NCBI GenBank assembly: GCA_964344215.1
Contig: CAYFMP010000086.1
Span: forward strand, 1-14,476
Reading direction: 5' to 3'
DNA length: 14,476 nucleotides
Source of the DNA: CAYFMP01 sp964344215
Lineage (GTDB): Bacteria > Pseudomonadota > Alphaproteobacteria > Rhodospirillales > Casp-alpha2
The notes beneath the pieces are model-generated. The model saw only the letters and a list, made by a program, of their open reading frames with translations. It searched no databases and was not told the origin of the DNA. How positions within the stretch are numbered: the first letter of the stretch is position 1; each line of letters opens with the position of its first letter. Both the position numbers and the translations under genes were made by a program. Below are positions 1-7,231 of this stretch, in pieces.

Positions 1-97
1 CCAGGAGACCGGAGAGCGCGTCTCAGCGATTCCATATCAACGTGAACCGCTCTAGAGCCGGGCCGTGGTTCATTGGGTTGAGGCGAAGGTTGACGCG

Positions 98-2401
98 ATG
101 AATGGCGGTATCCCGGTAGACAAGGCGTTGCTGGCGCTGGCGTTGGCGATGGCCGGCTTTTTCTTCGATCTGGCGACGCCGGTGGGCGCAGCCGGGGGCG
201 TGCCCTACGTGGCCCTGGTCCTGTTCGGGTTCTGGATGCCCGATGCGCGCCACGCCCTGGTGCTGGGCTGCGTCGCCAGCGCCCTTGCCGTCGCCGGCTA
301 TCTGCTGTCGCCGGACGCCGCCGCCGCCTGGATCGAATTGAGCAACCGGGGGCTCGCCTTGGCGGCGATCTGGATTACCGCCGTCCTGGTCTACGCTCAC
401 CGACGCCAAACCAACCGACCCGACGAAGAGCGGACCGGCGAGGCCGGAAGCGCCGGTGATCGGAGCGACATCCTGGAAGCCGCCGAGCGCGAGCTGGAAA
501 ACCAGATGGAGGCGCGCGAACGGATCGAAAGAGCATTGCGCGAACGCGAGGCGCGGTTTAGGGACTTCGCCGACGTCTCTTCCGACTGGCACTGGGAAGT
601 CGATCGCGATCTCCGCCTGACGTTCCTCTCCGACCGGTTCTTCTCGGTGTCCGGGGTTCTGCCCGATCTACTGATCGGCAAGCCCCACATCGAGGCGTTC
701 GGCGGCAGCCTCGACGACACCCGTTGGCAGCGCCATGCGGCGGACCTCGACGCCCGCCGGCCGTTCCGGGACTTCCTGTGCGACTACCGGAGAGCCGACG
801 ACGAACTGCGTCACTGGTCGATCAGCGGCAAGCCCGTGTTCGATGGTCAAGGCGCCTTCACCGGATACCGGGGCACGGCAACCGACGTCACCGATCTGAA
901 GCGTGTCGAAGAGGCTTTGCGCACCAGCGAGGAGTTGTTCCGTTCGGCGCTGGAAAACCTGCAGGAAGGGTTCGCGCTCTACGACGCGGACGACCGGCTC
1001 GTCACCTGCAACGACGAATACCGACGCCTGCTCGGGTCGGTGGCGGATTTGCTGGTGCCGGGGACGACCTTCGAGGAGATCAACCGGACCGCCATCGAAC
1101 GCGGCGCCGTCGCGCCCGCCATCGGCCGCGCCGAAGAGCACCACCGCGATCGCATGGAGCAGCATCGCAATCCGACCCGCCCCATGGTTCTCGAGCTGAC
1201 GGACGGAACCTGGTGCCTGATCAACGAAGCCAAGATGCCCGACGGCGGCACCGTGGTCACCGAGACCGACATCACCGAACTGCGTCAGCGTCAGACCGAG
1301 TCGCTCGAGGCCGAGCGCCGCTACCGGCGGATCTTCGAGGCGACGCCGGTCATGCTCAACATCATCGACGACCACAGGCGCGTTCTGCAGGTCAACAAGA
1401 GGTGGCTGGAGAACCTGGGCTACGAGCGCGCCGCCGTGCTCGGCCGCGACGTATCGGATTTTCTGCCGAAAGAGCAGGCCATCGCGTTTCGGGCCCAGGG
1501 GCTGCCGGGCACGTTACCCGACGACGTCATCTGGGACCGGCCGTTCAAATACGAACGGAAAAACGGCGAGCGCATGGACGTCCTGGTGACCTTCGTGCCC
1601 GAGCGCGATGCAATGACCCGGGAGCGGCGTTGGTTGGTTTGCTCCATCGACATCACCGAGCGCCTGAAGATCGAACGCCTGAAGGGCGAGTTCGTCTCGG
1701 TGGTCAGCCACGAATTGCGCTCGCCCCTGACCTCGATCATGGGGGCGCTCGGACTGGTTCGCGGTCGGGTCGCCGGAGAGCTCGGCGACGACACGCGCGG
1801 ACTGATCGATATCGCGTACTCCAATTCGGAACGTCTGGGCCGCCTGATCAACGACATCCTGGAAATGGAGAAGATACAGACGGGCGAACTGCAGTTCAGG
1901 AACGCCGAACTGGACCTGGTCCCGTTCGTCGAGGAGGCGATCGCGGCCAACCGCATATTCGGCGAGGAGAACGCCGTTACGTTCAGCTATGACCCGCAGG
2001 CAGCCGACGCCGTCGTGCTTGCCGATCGCGATCGGCTCATGCAGGTCCTGGCCAACCTGATGTCCAACGCCGCCAAGTTCTCGCCGCGCGGCAGCGCGGT
2101 CAGGATCGAGGTGGCGGCGGCCGGGGACGACGGTTACCGCGTGCAAATCACCGACCGCGGGCCGGGTATTCCAACCGATTTCCGTGACGAAGTATTCGAG
2201 AAGTTCCGTCAGGCGGACGCGTCCGACACCCGCTCCGTCGGCGGCTCCGGCCTCGGTTTGCACATCTCGAAGATCATTATCGAAGGAATGGGCGGACGGA
2301 TCGGCTTCGAGGGGGCGGAAGGGGGAGGGACGGCGTTCTACTTCGTGTTGCCGGTGGCCGAAGCCGGGTTCCGCGACCGGGTCGCCAACGAAGACGAATA
2401 G
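98..2401 (+). CDS. Membrane-anchored multi-PAS sensor histidine kinase
   Basis: Sensor kinase predicted to autophosphorylate on a His and pass the phosphate to a response regulator. The ATG at 98 is preferred (767 aa) because a GAAGG lies 7 bases upstream. A GTG at 65 would add 11 residues but has no visible ribosome site. From the ATG: about four hydrophobic segments in residues 8-101, a charged coiled-coil-like stretch (about 125-155), and three PAS regions (about 155-265, 280-395, 410-520). Then comes a HisKA domain with H538 in the SHELRSPL motif, followed by a HATPase domain with N657 (N box), DRGPGIP at 686-692, EKFRQ at 701-705 and GGSGLGL at 715-721. All catalytic boxes are intact. 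There is no C-terminal receiver domain and no response regulator within the window. The gene converges on the M16 peptidase gene, so the two are not one operon. The kinase call is firm; the signal sensed is unknown. Confidence 0.93.
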   Translation: MNGGIPVDKALLALALAMAGFFFDLATPVGAAGGVPYVALVLFGFWMPDARHALVLGCVASALAVAGYLLSPDAAAAWIELSNRGLALAAIWITAVLVYAHRRQTNRPDEERTGEAGSAGDRSDILEAAERELENQMEARERIERALREREARFRDFADVSSDWHWEVDRDLRLTFLSDRFFSVSGVLPDLLIGKPHIEAFGGSLDDTRWQRHAADLDARRPFRDFLCDYRRADDELRHWSISGKPVFDGQGAFTGYRGTATDVTDLKRVEEALRTSEELFRSALENLQEGFALYDADDRLVTCNDEYRRLLGSVADLLVPGTTFEEINRTAIERGAVAPAIGRAEEHHRDRMEQHRNPTRPMVLELTDGTWCLINEAKMPDGGTVVTETDITELRQRQTESLEAERRYRRIFEATPVMLNIIDDHRRVLQVNKRWLENLGYERAAVLGRDVSDFLPKEQAIAFRAQGLPGTLPDDVIWDRPFKYERKNGERMDVLVTFVPERDAMTRERRWLVCSIDITERLKIERLKGEFVSVVSHELRSPLTSIMGALGLVRGRVAGELGDDTRGLIDIAYSNSERLGRLINDILEMEKIQTGELQFRNAELDLVPFVEEAIAANRIFGEENAVTFSYDPQAADAVVLADRDRLMQVLANLMSNAAKFSPRGSAVRIEVAAAGDDGYRVQITDRGPGIPTDFRDEVFEKFRQADASDTRSVGGSGLGLHISKIIIEGMGGRIGFEGAEGGGTAFYFVLPVAEAGFRDRVANEDE

Positions 2402-2403
2402 GA

Positions 2404-2431
2404 GTCGCCGCCGACGGCCTCGTCAGGCGAC
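2404..2431. terminator. Candidate bidirectional terminator hairpin between convergent genes
   Basis: Between the kinase stop and the M16 peptidase stop lies an interrupted hairpin: an outer GTCGCC/GGCGAC pair encloses an inner GACG/CGTC pair with a 4-base loop. It overlaps the last codon of the peptidase gene. There is no T tract on either side, so intrinsic termination would be weak; a role as an mRNA 3'-end stabiliser is also possible. Confidence 0.3.
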
Positions 2432-3679
2432 CCGTCGTTTGAGGACGTCGAATGGTTGCAGGTCCGATAGCGGCCCCACGGCGGCCACTGTCGGCGGCTT
2501 CGAAAACAAGCGCTCGGCGACGCTGCGGACTGCTTGGGGGTCGACCCGGGCGATCTTCTCGGTCATTTCCGAAACCGGGATCGGACGGTCGAACAGGGCC
2601 ATCTGCCGGGCCAGTTGCTCGCAACGCGAGGCTGGGCTTTCCAACGACATCAGCAGGCTCGCCTTGAGTTGCGTGCGGGCGCGGTCGACTTCGTCCTCGG
2701 CCGGCTTGTCGACCGCCTTGTCGAGTTCATCGGCCAACAGGGGAATCAGCTGCCGGGCTTCGCCCTCGCCGGTTCCGGCGTAGATTCCGAACAGGCCGGT
2801 GTCGGTGTAGCACGACAGGAAAGAATAGATCGAGTAGGCCAGGCCGCGCTTCTCGCGCACCTCCTGGAACAGGCGCGACGACATGCCGCCGCCGAACAGC
2901 GTCGAGAACACGGAAGCCGCGTAGAAGTCGGGGTCTTCGTAGGCCACGCCCTCGAATCCCATCACCATGTGGATCTGCTCGAGATCACGGTCCTCGCGGA
3001 ATTCGCCACCGGTATAGCGGGCCGGATGACGGGTGATTTCCCGGTGCGGGGCAAGGGCGGCGAAGGCTTCTTCGACGAGACGGACGAAGACCTCGTGATC
3101 GACCTTGCCGGCGGCGGCGACGATTGTCTTCGAGGCGCTGTAATGGTTGCGCATATAACCGATCAGGTCGTCGCGGCTCATCCGTTCGACCACCTCGACG
3201 GACCCGAGAATCGGCTGCCCCATGGTCTGTTTGGTGAACGCGGCCTCCTGGAAATGGTCGAAAACGATGTCGTCCGGCGTGTCGTGCGCCTGATGGATCT
3301 CCTGGACGATGACGGCTTGTTCGCGGGCCAGTTCGTCCGGTTCCATGGTCGAGTGCTGGATGATGTCGGCCAACAGGTCGACGGCCAGCCCGACGTCGTC
3401 CTTCAGAATCTTGGCGAAATAAGCGGTATGTTCGCGCGACGTATAGGCGTTCAGATGGCCGCCCACCGCCTCGATTTCCTCGGCGATGGCATAGGCGCTT
3501 CGCCGTTCGGTTCCCTTGAAGGCCATATGTTCGAGGAGATGCGAGATGCCGTTCAAATCCGGGTGTTCGTCGCGGGTGCCGACATCGACCCAGGCGCCGA
3601 TCGAAACCGTCTCCACCGCCTCCATGTGATCGGAAACGACGCGCAGGCCGTTGTCGACGCGGGTCACGGAAACGCTCAC
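2423..3679 (-). CDS. M16-family zinc peptidase (processing-peptidase-like)
   Basis: A 418-aa member of the insulinase/mitochondrial processing peptidase family (M16B type). The inverted zinc motif HLLEH is at H47-E50-H51, and the third ligand is probably E127 in VIVQEIHQ, about 76 residues on, which is the usual spacing. The N-terminal half therefore has the full active site; the C-terminal half is the usual inactive M16 repeat. There is no signal peptide, which suggests a cytoplasmic enzyme. The start is GTG, overlapping the thrC stop as GTGA, so translation is probably coupled to thrC. In alphaproteobacteria this gene commonly follows thrC; that is known context and says little about the substrate. 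The substrate cannot be read from the sequence. The family call is very secure. Confidence 0.95.
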   Translation of the reverse strand: MSVSVTRVDNGLRVVSDHMEAVETVSIGAWVDVGTRDEHPDLNGISHLLEHMAFKGTERRSAYAIAEEIEAVGGHLNAYTSREHTAYFAKILKDDVGLAVDLLADIIQHSTMEPDELAREQAVIVQEIHQAHDTPDDIVFDHFQEAAFTKQTMGQPILGSVEVVERMSRDDLIGYMRNHYSASKTIVAAAGKVDHEVFVRLVEEAFAALAPHREITRHPARYTGGEFREDRDLEQIHMVMGFEGVAYEDPDFYAASVFSTLFGGGMSSRLFQEVREKRGLAYSIYSFLSCYTDTGLFGIYAGTGEGEARQLIPLLADELDKAVDKPAEDEVDRARTQLKASLLMSLESPASRCEQLARQMALFDRPIPVSEMTEKIARVDPQAVRSVAERLFSKPPTVAAVGPLSDLQPFDVLKRRVA

Positions 3680-5076
3680 GCGGCGGCCTCCAGTCGGTCG
3701 GAGATGTAGGATTGTACCGCATCCAGATCGTTTTCTAGGCGGGCGACGCGTTCCTCGCGCGCCAAGAGGTCGGCCATGTGGTCGGGCAGTCGGGGCCGCT
3801 CGCCGGTCGCTTGCTCGACGGCGTCCGGGAACTTGCCGGGATGGGCGGTGGCAAGAACGACCATCGGTGTATTGGTGTCACCGCGCCGGGCCTGCGCCGC
3901 CGCCATGCCGACCGCCGAATGCGGATCCAGCGTTTCGCCGCAGGCGGCCCGGACCGAGCCGATGACGGCCCGCGTTTCGTCGTCGTCGAACCGTGCCGCG
4001 TCGAAAATCGCCAGCGCCCGCTGCAGGCGTTCCGGCTCGATGGTGAAACGCCCCGCGGTGCGGAATTTCTCCAACACGGTTTTGACCCGGGCACCGTCGC
4101 GCTCGAGCAGTTCGAACAACAGGCGCTCGAAGTTCGACGATACCTGGATGTCCATGCTCGGGCTGATGGTCGAGTAGACCTCGCCGATCCGCATGGTGCC
4201 GGTTTCGAAGAACCGGGTCAGGATGTCGTTGCGGTTCGACCCGATGACCAGCCGTTCGACGGGCAGTCCCATGCGATGCGCCGCGTAGCCGGCGAACACG
4301 TTGCCGAAATTGCCGGTGGGGACGGCGAACGAGACCGCCGTATCGGGCGCCCCCAACCGGACGGCGGCGTAGAAGTAATAGACGATCTGGGCGACGACCC
4401 GCGCCCAGTTGATCGAATTGACGGCGCTCAAGTTCCAGCGATCGCGAAAGGCGGCGTCGTTGAACATCGCCTTGACCAGGTCCTGGCAGTCGTCGAACGT
4501 GCCGTCGACGGCGAGCGCATGCACGTTGGCGGCGGCCACCGTCGTCATCTGGCGGCGCTGGACCTCGGAGACGCGGCCGTTCGGGTACAGGATGAAGACA
4601 TCGAGAGCGTCGCGGTCCCTGCAGGCCTCGATGGCGGCCGACCCGGTGTCGCCCGACGTCGCCCCAACGATGGTGACCCGTTCGCCACGGGCCTTCAGCA
4701 CGTGATCGAAAATGTTGCCGAGGAACTGCATGGCGACGTCCTTGAAAGCAAGCGTCGGGCCGTGGAAAAGCTCCAGCAGGTAGTCGCCGTCGCCGATCCT
4801 CTTCAGCGGCGCCACCTCCGGCCTATCGAACACGGAATACGAAACCTCCAGGAGCCGTCTGAGGTCGGCGTCGGCGACAGCGCCGCCGACGAACGGCCGG
4901 ATCACGCGAAAGGCGGTCTCGGCGTAGTTCAAGTCCTTCAGCTCGGCGATCTCTTCGGGTTCGAATTGCGGCCAGCTCTCGGGCACGTAGAGGCCGCCGT
5001 CCCGGGCCAGCCCGGTCAGCAGGACCTCGTCGAACGCGAGCGCCGTCGCTTCGCCTCGGGTGCTGACGTATCTCAC
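3676..5076 (-). CDS. thrC: Threonine synthase
   Basis: PLP-dependent enzyme that converts O-phosphohomoserine to threonine, the last step of threonine synthesis, in the cytoplasm. At 466 aa it matches the longer bacterial/fungal-type threonine synthases with an N-terminal cap domain (MRYVSTRGE is a typical start). The PLP lysine is K112 in LAFKD, and the phosphate-binding loop is GATSGDTGSAA at about 138-148. The start is GTG at 5076, supported by a GGAGG nine bases upstream. It is the first gene of a two-gene unit with the M16 peptidase (4-base overlap). The SD and start codon sit in a small hairpin, and a longer inverted repeat lies further upstream (both listed separately), so expression may be controlled at the leader. 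Confidence 0.97.
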   Translation of the reverse strand: MRYVSTRGEATALAFDEVLLTGLARDGGLYVPESWPQFEPEEIAELKDLNYAETAFRVIRPFVGGAVADADLRRLLEVSYSVFDRPEVAPLKRIGDGDYLLELFHGPTLAFKDVAMQFLGNIFDHVLKARGERVTIVGATSGDTGSAAIEACRDRDALDVFILYPNGRVSEVQRRQMTTVAAANVHALAVDGTFDDCQDLVKAMFNDAAFRDRWNLSAVNSINWARVVAQIVYYFYAAVRLGAPDTAVSFAVPTGNFGNVFAGYAAHRMGLPVERLVIGSNRNDILTRFFETGTMRIGEVYSTISPSMDIQVSSNFERLLFELLERDGARVKTVLEKFRTAGRFTIEPERLQRALAIFDAARFDDDETRAVIGSVRAACGETLDPHSAVGMAAAQARRGDTNTPMVVLATAHPGKFPDAVEQATGERPRLPDHMADLLAREERVARLENDLDAVQSYISDRLEAAA

Positions 5077-5093
5077 CGGATCGTTCCTCCGGT
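5075..5093 (-). promoter_or_regulatory. Hairpin over the thrC ribosome site and start codon
   Basis: On the minus strand, ACCGGA and TCCGGT form a perfect 6-bp stem around a 7-base loop. The left arm runs into the GGAGG Shine-Dalgarno (5086-5090), and the right arm ends within the GTG start codon of thrC. Folding would hide both, so translation initiation may be damped. The pairing is seen directly; a regulatory role is inference. Confidence 0.4.
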
Positions 5094-5103
5094 AGAGGGC
5101 GAC

Positions 5104-5130
5104 CGTTTCAAATCTGTTCGAATTGAAACG
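5104..5130. repeat. Inverted repeat upstream of thrC
   Basis: Perfect 8-bp arms CGTTTCAA and TTGAAACG are separated by 11 bases, inside the 286-bp region between the divergent thrC and znuA genes. It lies 28-54 bases upstream of the thrC start, so it could be a leader hairpin or a protein-binding dyad. No regulator family is recognised from it. The rest of this intergenic region toward 5290 shows nothing else I can name. Confidence 0.4.
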
Positions 5131-5294
5131 TGAACCGCCCTCAATTCCAAATAAAGGGGCTTATTCACGCCTAAGACCGTTTCGATCCAAGACGATAAGA
5201 CCCTCACAGCCGCGCCAACCTAGCGGCGCCGGTCCGGACCGGCAAGCATGGCGGACGCCACGGCCGGTCGGGCTCCCCTGCTAGTCCTTGACCA

Positions 5295-5315
5295 TAATGT
5301 TATAATATATCAAAA
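5295..5315 (+). promoter_or_regulatory. Zur-type operator (zinc uptake regulator box) with embedded -10
   Basis: The core TGTTATAATATATCA (5298-5312) is a near-perfect palindrome centred on 5305, with a single mismatched pair (5300/5310). It closely resembles the alphaproteobacterial Zur consensus, which I recall as ATGTTATANTATAACAT. It contains TATAAT at 5301-5306, which could serve as the -10 element; the -35 is not convincing. It lies about 50 bases upstream of the ATG of a ZnuA-like gene, which is where a zinc-responsive repressor would be expected to act. Confidence 0.75.
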
Positions 5316-5362
5316 CGCCTCGACCGGCCGCCGGATGGCCGGCGATGCTGAAGTGGCCCATC

Positions 5363-6220
5363 ATGCGTATTCCGTATCTTTTCCGGCTTCTTGGAGCGGC
5401 GTTGACGATCATCGGCGTCGCCGCCGCCGCGGCCGCCGAGTCGCTCAGCGTCGTCGCCACAGTGCCGCCGGTCCATTCGCTGGTCGCCCAGGTTATGGTC
5501 GGGGCCGGCCGGCCGGGTCTGCTGATCCCGGCCGGCGCTTCGCCGCACGCCTTCAGCCTGAAGCCCTCCGGGGCGCGGGCGCTGCAGGAGGCGGACCTGG
5601 TGTTCTGGGTCGGACCCGGCCTCGAAACCTTCCTCGAGAAGCCGCTGAAGACGTTGGCTAGTGGCGCCCGCACCGTCGCGCTGGGCCGCTTCGACGCCAG
5701 CCCCGACCGCCATGTCTGGCTCGACCCGGCGAAAGCGGCGGTCATGGTCGACGCCGTCGTCGAAGCACTGCGCGTCTCCGATCCGGCGCAGGCGGCGCTC
5801 TACGCCGCCAACGGCCGCAAGGCCGCGGCCGAGCTGGCGGCCTTGCAGGAACGGCTGTCGACAACCCTGCGGCCGGTCGCGGGACGCGCCTACGTCGTCT
5901 ACCACGACGCCTACTCGCATTTCGAGGAACGCTTCGGCCTCAAGGCCCTGGCCGCCGTCATCCCGGCCCCCGAGCGTCGGCCCGGAGCCGGCCGTCTCGC
6001 CCGCATCCGCGGCGCGATGATCGAGGCCGGCGCCATCTGCCTGTTCGGCGAACCGCAGTTCCGGAACGCCACCGTAGACGCCCTGGCGCGCGAAACCGGG
6101 GCGCGCATCGGCGAGCTCGATCCGCTCGGCGTCGGACTGCGGCCGGGACCGGGGCTTTATGCAAGCCTGATGGAAAGGCTGACGGGGGCTTTCGTCGGCT
6201 GTCTCAGAAGACCGGGATGA
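5363..6220 (+). CDS. znuA: ZnuA-like zinc ABC transporter substrate-binding protein
   Basis: Periplasmic metal-binding lipocalin-unrelated protein of the cluster A-I (ZnuA/TroA) family, which carries Zn2+ to a ZnuB/ZnuC transporter. From the ATG at 5363 (285 aa) the signal peptide covers about residues 1-25, ending in an alanine run before ESLSVV. Probable zinc ligands are H62 (GASPHAFSL), H117 (HVWLDP), H181 (YHDAY) and D253 (ELDPLG), all in family-typical motifs. The His-rich charged loop that many ZnuA proteins carry between the first two ligands is absent. An in-frame ATG at 5345 would add six residues; neither start has a strong ribosome site. No znuB or znuC follows: the next gene, ctaB, is convergent and overlaps by 17 bases. 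A Zur-type operator upstream supports zinc rather than manganese. Confidence 0.9.
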   Translation: MRIPYLFRLLGAALTIIGVAAAAAAESLSVVATVPPVHSLVAQVMVGAGRPGLLIPAGASPHAFSLKPSGARALQEADLVFWVGPGLETFLEKPLKTLASGARTVALGRFDASPDRHVWLDPAKAAVMVDAVVEALRVSDPAQAALYAANGRKAAAELAALQERLSTTLRPVAGRAYVVYHDAYSHFEERFGLKALAAVIPAPERRPGAGRLARIRGAMIEAGAICLFGEPQFRNATVDALARETGARIGELDPLGVGLRPGPGLYASLMERLTGAFVGCLRRPG

Positions 6221-7157
6221 ACAGCAGCCGGTCGGCGATCAGCGCGACGAAGATCAGAAACAGATACAGAATCGAAAACAGGAACAACGGCTTGGCCTGG
6301 GCGACGTCGTCCGATTTCCACATCGACCAGGCGCGGCCGGCGAACAGCGCCCCCAGCACCACGGCGGCGAGGCCGTAGAGTGCGCCCGACATGCCGATGG
6401 CGACGGGGGCCAGCGTGGCGGCGATCAGCAACACGGTGTAGACGAGGATGTGGCGCTTGGTTTCGCGCTCGCCGGCCACCACCGGCATCATCGGCACCCC
6501 GGCCGCTTCGTAGTCGCCGCGCCTGAACAGCGCCAGTGCCNNNNNNNNNNCCCACGAATGGGGCGGCGTCCACAGGAAGATGATGGCGAACAGCACGATG
6601 GCGCCGGTGCCGATCTCGCCGGCGGCGGCGGCCCAGCCGATCATCGGTGGAAAGGCGCCGGCGGCGCCGCCGATGACGATGTTCTGCGGGGTGCGGCGTT
6701 TCAGCCACATGGTGTAGAGGAACACGTAGTAGAGAATGGTCAGGGCCAGCAGCCCGGCCGCCGTGCCGTTGACCAACAGCCCCATGGTAAGCACCGAGCC
6801 GACCGACAGCGCGACGCCGAAGACCAGGGCTTCCTTGGGGTTCATGCGGCCGGCCGGGATCGGCCGGTTCATGGTGCGCCGCATGACATGATCGATGTCG
6901 TGGTCGTACCACATGTTGATGGCGCCGGACGCGCCGGCGCCGGCGGCGATGCAGATGACAGCGATGACGGCGGTTTCGAAGTCGACGGCGCCCGGTGCCA
7001 GATAGAGGCCGACCGCGGCCGTGAACACGACCAGCGACATTACCCGCGGCTTCAGGATCAGCGCGTAATCCTGCAACCGGAATCTGGGCTCGCGCGATTC
7101 GGTCGCCTTGTCGCGGCGTTCGATTGCGGGTTCTGAAGTGCTCTGGGGCACACTCAC
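6204..7157 (-). CDS. ctaB: Heme O synthase (protoheme IX farnesyltransferase)
   Basis: Integral membrane UbiA-family prenyltransferase that adds a farnesyl group to heme B to give heme O, the precursor of heme A for the aa3 oxidase. About 317 aa as it stands, rich in membrane segments. The first catalytic motif runs N81..D85..D89..M92RRT..NRP, and the second region D215YEAAGVPMMPVVAGE is also present. The start is GTG at 7157. An assembly gap of ten Ns falls at residues 203-206, just after WTPPHSW; family members run from that Trp directly into ALALF, so the gap is probably not real sequence (see findings). The gene is usually found inside the ctaC-ctaD-ctaG-ctaE operon; here it sits on the opposite strand. 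Its 3' end overlaps znuA by 17 bases. Confidence 0.96.
   Translation of the reverse strand: MSVPQSTSEPAIERRDKATESREPRFRLQDYALILKPRVMSLVVFTAAVGLYLAPGAVDFETAVIAVICIAAGAGASGAINMWYDHDIDHVMRRTMNRPIPAGRMNPKEALVFGVALSVGSVLTMGLLVNGTAAGLLALTILYYVFLYTMWLKRRTPQNIVIGGAAGAFPPMIGWAAAAGEIGTGAIVLFAIIFLWTPPHSWXXXXALALFRRGDYEAAGVPMMPVVAGERETKRHILVYTVLLIAATLAPVAIGMSGALYGLAAVVLGALFAGRAWSMWKSDDVAQAKPLFLFSILYLFLIFVALIADRLLFIPVF
6541..6550. other. Assembly gap (10 Ns) inside ctaB
   Basis: Ten undetermined bases. Plus-strand flanks are ...CAGTGCC and CCCACGAAT..., so the two contig ends look like they overlap by CC. Joining them as CAGTGCCCACGAA keeps frame and gives a continuous family-like PHSWALALF. Confidence 0.97.
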
Positions 7158-7180
7158 CTCACTGGTCGGAAAGGTGACGC

Positions 7181-7209
7181 ATTATATACGCAAACGAATC
7201 GGCCGTCGC
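7181..7209 (-). promoter_or_regulatory. Candidate ctaB promoter
   Basis: On the minus strand a perfect TATAAT (7186-7181) is preceded by 17 bases and then GCGACG (7209-7204), a poor -35. It falls in the 74-base gap between the oxidase-like gene and ctaB. Transcription from it would give a leader of under 20 bases. It suggests ctaB can be expressed apart from the three genes upstream. Confidence 0.4.
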
Positions 7210-7231
7210 CAGCATTGCTTGAAGCCGCGGC

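Noticed and set aside
40..53. ACGTGAACCGCTCT near the start resembles ACGTGAACCGCCCT at 5128-5141 (13 of 14 bases).
   Set aside because: A match of this length with one mismatch is expected by chance several times in a window of this size, and the two contexts share nothing else.
49..58. Perfect palindrome GCTCTAGAGC upstream of the kinase gene.
   Set aside because: Ten bases of dyad with no spacer or AT-rich context; not distinguishable from chance.
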